Shown: piece after piece, positions 57,801-64,000 of the stretch | How positions within the stretch are numbered: the first letter of the stretch is position 1 | Layout: each line of letters starts with the position of its first letter | NCBI GenBank assembly: GCA_037447655.1 | Contig: JBBHKE010002405.1 | Location: 1 to 64,000, forward strand | DNA from: Zygnema cylindricum | Lineage: Eukaryota; Streptophyta; Zygnematophyceae; Zygnematales; Zygnemataceae | Length of the DNA: 64,000 nucleotides | Direction of reading: 5' to 3' | The notes under the pieces: model-generated | What the model saw: only the letters and a program-made list of their open reading frames with translations | Database searches by the model: none | Told to the model about the DNA's origin: nothing | Translations under genes and position numbers: made by a program

Positions 57801-59846
57801 CCAGTCCTTGCAGGCGAGAGCGCAGCAGCGCCAGCTTCCAGTGGAGCTAGCGACAATTGTAACTTTGTACTTCTAGGGCTGCCGCAGCTGCGGCATCTTT
57901 TCTCCGTACACTTCTTTTATCCGTACACTTCTTTTATTCGTACATTTCTTTTCTCCGTACAATAATTTTATTCTTTACTGTAGCGTTCAAAGCTTGTCTA
58001 AGGTGACCTTCCATTCGCGAAAAAGTGGGGGTTGTTTACTGAGGGCCGTACGTTTCGTACAGGTACGTATCAATTTTATTTTTCCAAAGGAAAACATCAT
58101 TACGGGAAAATATCCAAGGTTTACGCGTAAAAAATGACCGTCGGATGCCATTATACTTTTTATCCGAGACGCCACGTCATCAACCCTACAGTCTGTGACG
58201 ACCTTGCACAGAGAGGAGACTTTGCAGAGACTGGACGTGTAAAAATGGGCCGCGTGGAAATAGGCAAAATATTCCACGGTTCGCGCGCGCGCATGTGCGT
58301 ACACGTCGCATTGGCAATGTGCCTTACGACAGGGTGGGTGCGAATCCGCAGAAATCATCCCGTCACGCTCCCACCATCCAAGTTTGCCGCCGCCTTTTTG
58401 TCGTTGCGTTTTTAAATTTTGGGTAGTACATTTAATGCCCTCTGTACGAGTCATTAATTACCTCCGGCCTTTTTGTCGTTGCGTCTTTCGATTTTGGGTG
58501 TACATTTAATGCCCTCTGTACAAGTCATTAATTACCCCTGCTGGTACAGATATCACCTCCGCTGGATATTGCCTACCTCGACTGGATATTGCCTCTGCTG
58601 GTATAGATATTACCTCCGCTGGATATTGCCTCCGCTGGTACAGATATTGCCTCCGCTGGTACAGATACTGCGTTCAGACTTTGCATTCTAAGATTCTTTC
58701 AAGATTTTAAGCATCCAATAATTAATCTACGTGTTAATTAACCAGAATGAGCCACGCAAATAAAAAGTGGTTTACTGACACGACCTAATGGAAAGCACGC
58801 CATTCAGTAAACCTTTCCGTACAATTACTGAATCGCCTAATTGGAAGGCCACCATAAAGTTACGTAAGGTTATTGTCTTTCGTACAATACATAGAGGTTA
58901 TGCGCACGGTAAAAAACTTTGAAAAAGAATGCATATGCGCATTATTCAAAATTTCAGATTTTTTAAAATGCGTTGACCGACTTTGACTTAATTATATAAT
59001 AAAAATACGAAAATTTTCATCAAAAGTACTACTGTACTACAACTTAGGGTATGTGTCCATGTATTAAAGTACCGGGTTTTTTATTAGCACGAAGGAGAGT
59101 ACTCCCTATTTTTTTCATTGCCCATCACGCGCATGTCCGTAAAAAAACTGCAGTTAATCAAATTTAACTCAAAAAGAAGTTTACATCAACATTGGTACTG
59201 TTTAACCAGCGTTAATTATTCTAATGTCGAATATTTATAGATAGTGTAATGTAAAAATGTGTCAGTCCATCGTCGAAAGAGAAAATTGAGTGCGTCGCAC
59301 GGAAAAGCGTACTCAGATTTGATTCCAAGTCAAAAAGACGAGAGAAAATCGCGAGAACGTGCTCTCACATATTCAGGCGTCGAATATGTGAACACAGACT
59401 TTCGCGGCTACCCTAAAAGCATAGGACACTATATCGATTTCTTAACTCTAACAACGATTCACGGTGTACTTTCAACCTTTTTTTTATAAATTTCGTACAT
59501 TATAGCCGTACAGTTAACCCGTACACGAAAAGTATACGAAATTTACGAAAAGTTAAAAAAAACCCTAAAAATAATGCATAATCGTAAAAATTTCAGAATT
59601 TTAACGAATGGAATCTCTATTGTACAATACTTTAATCCGTACAGTGCTTTTTTCTGCGTTGCCGTGAAAGCTCGCATGGAAGTCCGTCGGTATTTAGTGT
59701 ACTGTAATGTAGCTTCGCGGACGTTTGAAGCGGAGGACGGTCTTTAGTATTGCCGGGGAAGGCCTGGCTTTCCGGTCGTTAGGCGGACGGTTTCCGTCAT
59801 ACATTTACGGTCTCTAGCAAATGCCTAGGTAGGCATGGCTTTCCGG
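57801..59846. other. Intergenic, 5' of the glycosyltransferase
   Basis: Contains CTTTTNTCCGTACA repeats (57895-57965), a 74-bp tandem pair (about 58393-58540, unit with TTTTTGTCGTTGCGT and CATTTAATGCCCTCTGTAC) and a segment at 59245-59415 related to 22446-22690. No gene recognised. Confidence 0.55.
58534..58675. repeat. Short tandem repeat with about 20-bp unit
   Basis: About six to seven copies of CCGCTGGNACAGATATTGCCT-type units, some shortened to CTGGATATTGCCT. Confidence 0.85.
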
Positions 59847-60383
59847 TAGTGTTGGGTATCCAGGACCTACTGCCGATTTTTGATATATATCGAATTTTAG
59901 GTATTCGATAATCGATATATCGAATCCACGTAACTAGAAGCTAAATATCCGGATATTTAGCTTTTAGTTACGTGGATTCGATATGTCGACTGTACTATTT
60001 TCCGTACGACTTTACCTACGAATTTATGTACTTAATCTGCACGGACACCCATTTTTTGTGATATATATCGCGATAATTTATGTTGGTCCTGGTACAATAT
60101 ATCGAGGAGTCTACTCGATCGATATTCGATATATCGAATATCAAAATTATCGCGATATGAATTTACCCGATACCCAACACTACACCGTGAATCGTTATTA
60201 GCCTTATGAACGCTATATCGGCACCCCAAAATTTTGAGATTGATACCTTTAATATAATAAACTACACTATTTAAGGGCATGGACCATAATATGCCACGTC
60301 TACTGGCACTAAATTAGAATGAATGACGCTAATTTTTCCTTTACACTAATAATTTATATACGCTAATAACGATTAAAGGTGTA
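59847..60383. mobile_element. hAT-like element (TAGTGTTGGGTATC family) with a MITE on its terminal TA
   Basis: The left end TAGTGTTGGGTATC at 59847 is preceded by CTTTCCGG (59839-59846). The right end CCCAACAC-TA at 60182 is followed directly by a CACCG-family MITE (60183-60381), then TA, then CTTTCCGG (60384-60391). Removing the MITE restores a complete element with a perfect 8-bp duplication. Confidence 0.9.
60183..60381. mobile_element. TA-flanked MITE (CACCG family, long subtype)
   Basis: Starts CACCGTGAATCGTTATTAG and ends AACGATTAAAGGTG, with TA on each side (60181-60182, 60382-60383). It resembles 41885-42085 (GGCACCCCAAAATTTTGA, CACTATTTAAGG, TGCCACGTCT). Confidence 0.9.
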
Positions 60384-60675
60384 CTTTCCGGCTGTTGCCA
60401 AGGGACAGACTTTTTCCGTCTCCGTTAGACGTTTGGAAAGGGTGACCTTGGCCTTGCACGGGTGTACCCGGACGAATTGTACTATTTGTGAATCGACGGC
60501 TTACAAAGGTTTTCGGGATACGGTAGACGGTGACGATTGGCGGCTAAGTGAGTAAAACTTTTTGACGCCCGTCTGAAAATGCATATTTTTTACAAGGTTT
60601 TGTAATTATGTACGAAATTTACAAAAAGTATTACCGAAGTCGTTTGTCGTGTTTTAGGAAAACCTGTGTTTAAAA

Positions 60676-61594
60676 CATACACCGCGAATCGTACTTAGAG
60701 TAAATAATGCTAATTCGGTCGCTCGAAATTTCGACTCTATCACGTCAAATAGAGTAAATGATTCTATTTTTTTCATTATTATAATTTAGGTAAGGTTTAG
60801 TTAGCGTACAAAATTATAATATAGGTTCGTTTTAAATAGTGTGGAGTACGGACGACGTCCGACCGTGCAAAATTGTACTTTTATAAGTAAAAAGGTACAA
60901 ATAATGATTTAATTGAATCGCGCTCGCACGTGAAATCGCACTAAACAAAAAATCAATCACGTCGAAAAAATGTCGTTCGCGTAACTCTCGTCCGTCGACA
61001 GCATCGTCGTCAGTGTGAACATTAACTGACATTCAACGCGACAAATAGTACTAACGTCATAATGACGTAAAAACTATACGGACTGACAGATTTTGTACAT
61101 CTTCGTAATTTAGTGTTTATAATTTCAGCGCGGATAATTATTGCCGACATAACCCAATATAGAGTACTTAAATAATTTAGAGTAAACTTCCTCTGTGAAT
61201 AAGTTATATCACATAAACTACAGTAGAGCTGATTACTCTAATTGTTTTTTTTTGTTTTTTTACTTTAATTTTTTCATTACTCTAATTACGATTCGCGGTG
61301 TAGTTCAAAAGTAGGCGTTTTTATGGTAGGCCTTTGGTCGGCACCTTTATCGTAAGTTGTGTCATGGGCTTTTCATGTGATCTTCTTAGATCTCTACTTT
61401 GATCGGAGACCGTCGATCGTCCGAATCTGACGGTGTAAATATTTTTTTTTGGTCCGAATGTTTTAATTGGACCAACTTTTGGTCCGAATGTTATAATTGG
61501 TCCGAATAGGTCCGAATACAATATGGGTTTTAAGGTCATATTGTATGTTTTGCATACAATAGGCATATTGTATGGGCCTACTTTCACCACTATG
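60676..61594. mobile_element. hAT-like CATAGTTC MITE split by a TA-targeting MITE
   Basis: GTTTAAAA (60668-60675) is followed by CATA; a CACCG-family element (60680-61300) interrupts; TAGTTCAAAAGTAGG resumes at 61301 and the element ends ACTATG at 61594, followed by GTTTAAAA (61595-61602). The outer 8-bp duplication is perfect once the inner element is removed. Confidence 0.9.
60680..61300. mobile_element. TA-flanked MITE (CACCG family) nested at nt 3-4 of a hAT-like MITE
   Basis: Termini CACCGCGAATCGTACTTAGAG and CTCTAATTACGATTCGCGGTG, with TA at 60678-60679 and 61301-61302. At about 620 bp it is one of the longer members. No transposase. Confidence 0.88.
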
Positions 61595-61602
61595 GTTTAA
61601 AA

Positions 61603-62647
61603 CGTTTTCGTCCACGTCACCCACGTCGATGTTTTTTCGTCTTTTTAGAGATCCAGTCGCAAGATATTGGTCGCAAAAATGTACTTTTCCGTGTGAATTT
61701 TCCAAAAATAGAATAATGGCCCACGTAGATTCGTACATTTGCGCCGCTCGCTGAACACGCAATTATTTGTCCATATTCCATTGGACGTATTGAAAACAGC
61801 GGCAGGTCGAGACAAAAGTGAGAGTACATCAATATTTTATGTTTCAGAAATCTGCGCAAAAAAAAACAAAACGATCATTTTTATCGTATCTGGACAGTGG
61901 GGGTGGGTAGCATGAGGTTACCGTACATCATGTAGACTACAGTACAAAACAGACAGGCTGGTTCGTGATGATTGCATTTCCGTACGAATGGCTTCCAAGT
62001 ACAGGGGGTACAAAAAATAAAGAATGTCACGCCTTCGGCAGATTCACTGGATTTGCCCAAATGTTTATAACATTTTTTGCTCGTCTAAATATGGCTATTA
62101 TTAAACTTTTGTAAGGAAACCAAATTTTAAACCTTATTAAAAAAATTGGCGCGGGTGGGAAAACGTTTATCTGGTTTTTTTGTGTTAAATCCAGGTTTTT
62201 TATTTGGCTTTCTTAAGGTGTTTAGGGCATTTTCCTGGATGTTCAGAATTTTACCTTTCGTTTTTTTTTTAAACATAATAATAATCAACCAATGGAAACT
62301 GCCCTGAAATAATTTTTCACTAATTTTTCAATATTGTTGCAGGTACAGTACCAAAATAGTGTGGCGAGCGGACAAAAAATGTTTACCGTCGTTTGTGAAG
62401 CCACAGTAATTTTGAATCGGCCAAAGGTCCTATAACTTGTGGTTTGTAGAAACCTTACCGCCAAATCATGTCACGACAATACACTTACAAAAAGACAAAA
62501 TTGTGGCAAAAAGCAAGTCACGGAAGTAAGCAACGGGTGTAGCCCCAAAAGGAGTTTTTAGTACCAAACGAAGGATATTTCACTATTTCCAGGAACCTTT
62601 TGTCGTCTAGGGGTTGAGAAGCACTTTCGGTTTTTCGCCCTTCGCAG
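61603..62647. other. Intergenic, no recognised feature
   Basis: Mixed sequence with scattered GTAC motifs. No gene, TIR pair or tandem repeat could be supported. Confidence 0.4.
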
Positions 62648-63012
62648 CATAGTTCAAAAGTAGGCGTTTTTTGGTAGCCCTTTTGTAGGCCGCCTTTAGC
62701 GTAAGTTGTGTTACGGGCTTTCCATGTGATCTTCCTAGATCGTTACTTTCATCAACGACCGTCAGATTGTCCGAAGTTGACGGTTTAAATAAAAAAGTCG
62801 CTCAAAACTCACAGAAAAATATTTTTTTGTCCGATTTTTTTTTCAAATTTAGGCATGACGTTTAATTCTCTATCGATCCATGTGCAACTCAACCTTGTTA
62901 CTATTTTATTTCATTTTGCGGCCAATACAACATGGGTCTTAAGGCCATATTGTATGTTTTGCATACAATATGCATATTGTATGGGCGTACGGTCACCTAC
63001 TTTTAAACTATG
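62648..63012. mobile_element. hAT-like CATAGTTC MITE, diverged
   Basis: Starts CATAGTTCAAAAGTAGGCG and ends CCTACTTTTAAACTATG. The flanking octamers (CTTCGCAG, GTTGAAGG) do not match, so the duplication is lost or the element is recombinant. Confidence 0.75.
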
Positions 63013-64000
63013 GTTGAAGGAGATGCACTTTGCCTTTGCGACTCTTGTCCGCTCGACGTGAAATGGCATCGGATCTTGGGTGGTGAAATATAATCCGTAC
63101 CAGGCGCAAACGGACAAAACCAAACATTATGTACTTTACTTTGTCGTACCTGATCGCAAACAGACAAAATATAGTGGATCGTGCACTTTTCGTCGTCGCT
63201 TGAATCCTTTTGAAAATTTGTCCACGTGCCACTACGTGTTTCTATTTGTGTTTCGAAAATTCTTTGTTTTAAAACACATTTTTCCTATGTTTTATAGAAA
63301 AGTTGGAAGATGACGTTTTTTGGCATGGCCGTGGGTCAAAGAAAATCCCAAACCCCTGAAGCGCCGGTTGAAAACCGTGTAAATCTAGTGTACGGTAATA
63401 CCAATATAGAAGTGCCATATAGTTTGTCGTTTTCCAACCTTTCCGCCAAACGGTACTTTTGCCAACCTTAGTTGCCAGTAGTCCTAATTTAGAACTACGA
63501 TGCGCCATTCCTTGCTTGTGGCAACCTAATATGGAGCATTATTGTCTTTTATCATTTTTTGCGGATTTTGTGAATCCTCAAGCTAACCACGAACTAAAAT
63601 TTAAGTTTTGCTTTGTCTGAGTTTCTCCTTTCCATTCCTTTACTAATATTTGGACGCCTCTCATTTGACTCGCCAAATAGTATAGCCACAAGTCTTTTGA
63701 TAGGATCACTTATTCTTGTTGTATTATGTATTAAAGCCACAATATGACTTTCCTCATAAGACATTCGCTAATGCCGTCAAATGTATCCTCTATTACATCT
63801 AGTTTACATGGTATAAACAATTTTGATAACTAACATAGCATGAATTAAAACTAAATGAAAAAGGCAGTCTGTACCCTAACAATGGTTTTGGTGCAAATAA
63901 GCAACAGTAATAAGAAGTCATCAGTGTTTTAAATACGATAGAAACCATTAGATACTAACATATTACATTAGGATTAAGATTCTAAATTCTTAATGTGACA
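63013..64000. other. Repeat-derived, then unassigned
   Basis: Bases 63030-63350 resemble 2540-2830 and, inverted, 17430-17740 (shared GTCGCTTGAATC, CATGGCCGTGGGTC). Beyond 63350 nothing is recognised. Confidence 0.5.

Noticed and set aside
1-64000. tRNA, rRNA or other structured RNA genes
   Set aside because: I looked for cloverleaf and rRNA core motifs by eye and found none; a tRNAscan/Infernal run would be decisive.

Overview
This window is a eukaryotic nuclear locus, most likely from the green plant lineage. My best guess is a streptophyte (charophyte-grade) alga with a large, repeat-rich genome, but the species is not provable from the sequence alone. The evidence is four intron-rich protein genes, a catalase with a chloroplast-transit-like N-terminus, telo-box/telomere-like repeats beside a ribosome-biogenesis gene, Ty1/copia remnants and many small inverted-repeat transposons. 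Exon boundaries were built by hand from GT/AG sites, phase and family homology. For all four genes the exon lengths add up to an intact reading frame.

Genes: a clade-3-like catalase (24120-29931, minus, 9 exons, 588 aa); an RCL1-type RNA 3'-phosphate-cyclase-like rRNA-processing protein (33992-40662, minus, 6 exons, 374 aa); a large acidic protein I do not recognise, with AT-hook-like motifs and a recent internal duplication (43596-49598, plus, 5 exons, about 1548 aa); and a GT8-type type II membrane glycosyltransferase (51214-57800, minus, 4 exons, 427 aa). Nothing suggests they share one pathway.

Mobile DNA: 1-24 kb and 57.8-64 kb are layered transposons. A decayed Ty1/copia element with two LTRs lies at 6764-13005 and a second copia fragment at 4500-6290. 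Small TIR elements fall into three groups by target-site duplication (TSD): 8-bp TSD elements (hAT-like; several TIR families), 3-bp TTA/TAA elements (PIF/Harbinger-like) and TA-flanked elements starting CACCG (Tc1/mariner-type target). Several insertions are confirmed by matching empty sites or by TSDs separated by later nested insertions.

The most unusual signal is repeated amplification of short gene-boundary segments. In all three minus-strand genes a real exon end plus its 5' splice site is copied in tandem into the following intron: about 8 copies in the glycosyltransferase, 4 in RCL1 and 3 diverged copies in catalase. The catalase stop-codon region is also tandemly copied into its 3' flank. 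In addition, two TA-targeting MITEs sit exactly on a TA at or next to the terminus of a hAT-like MITE.
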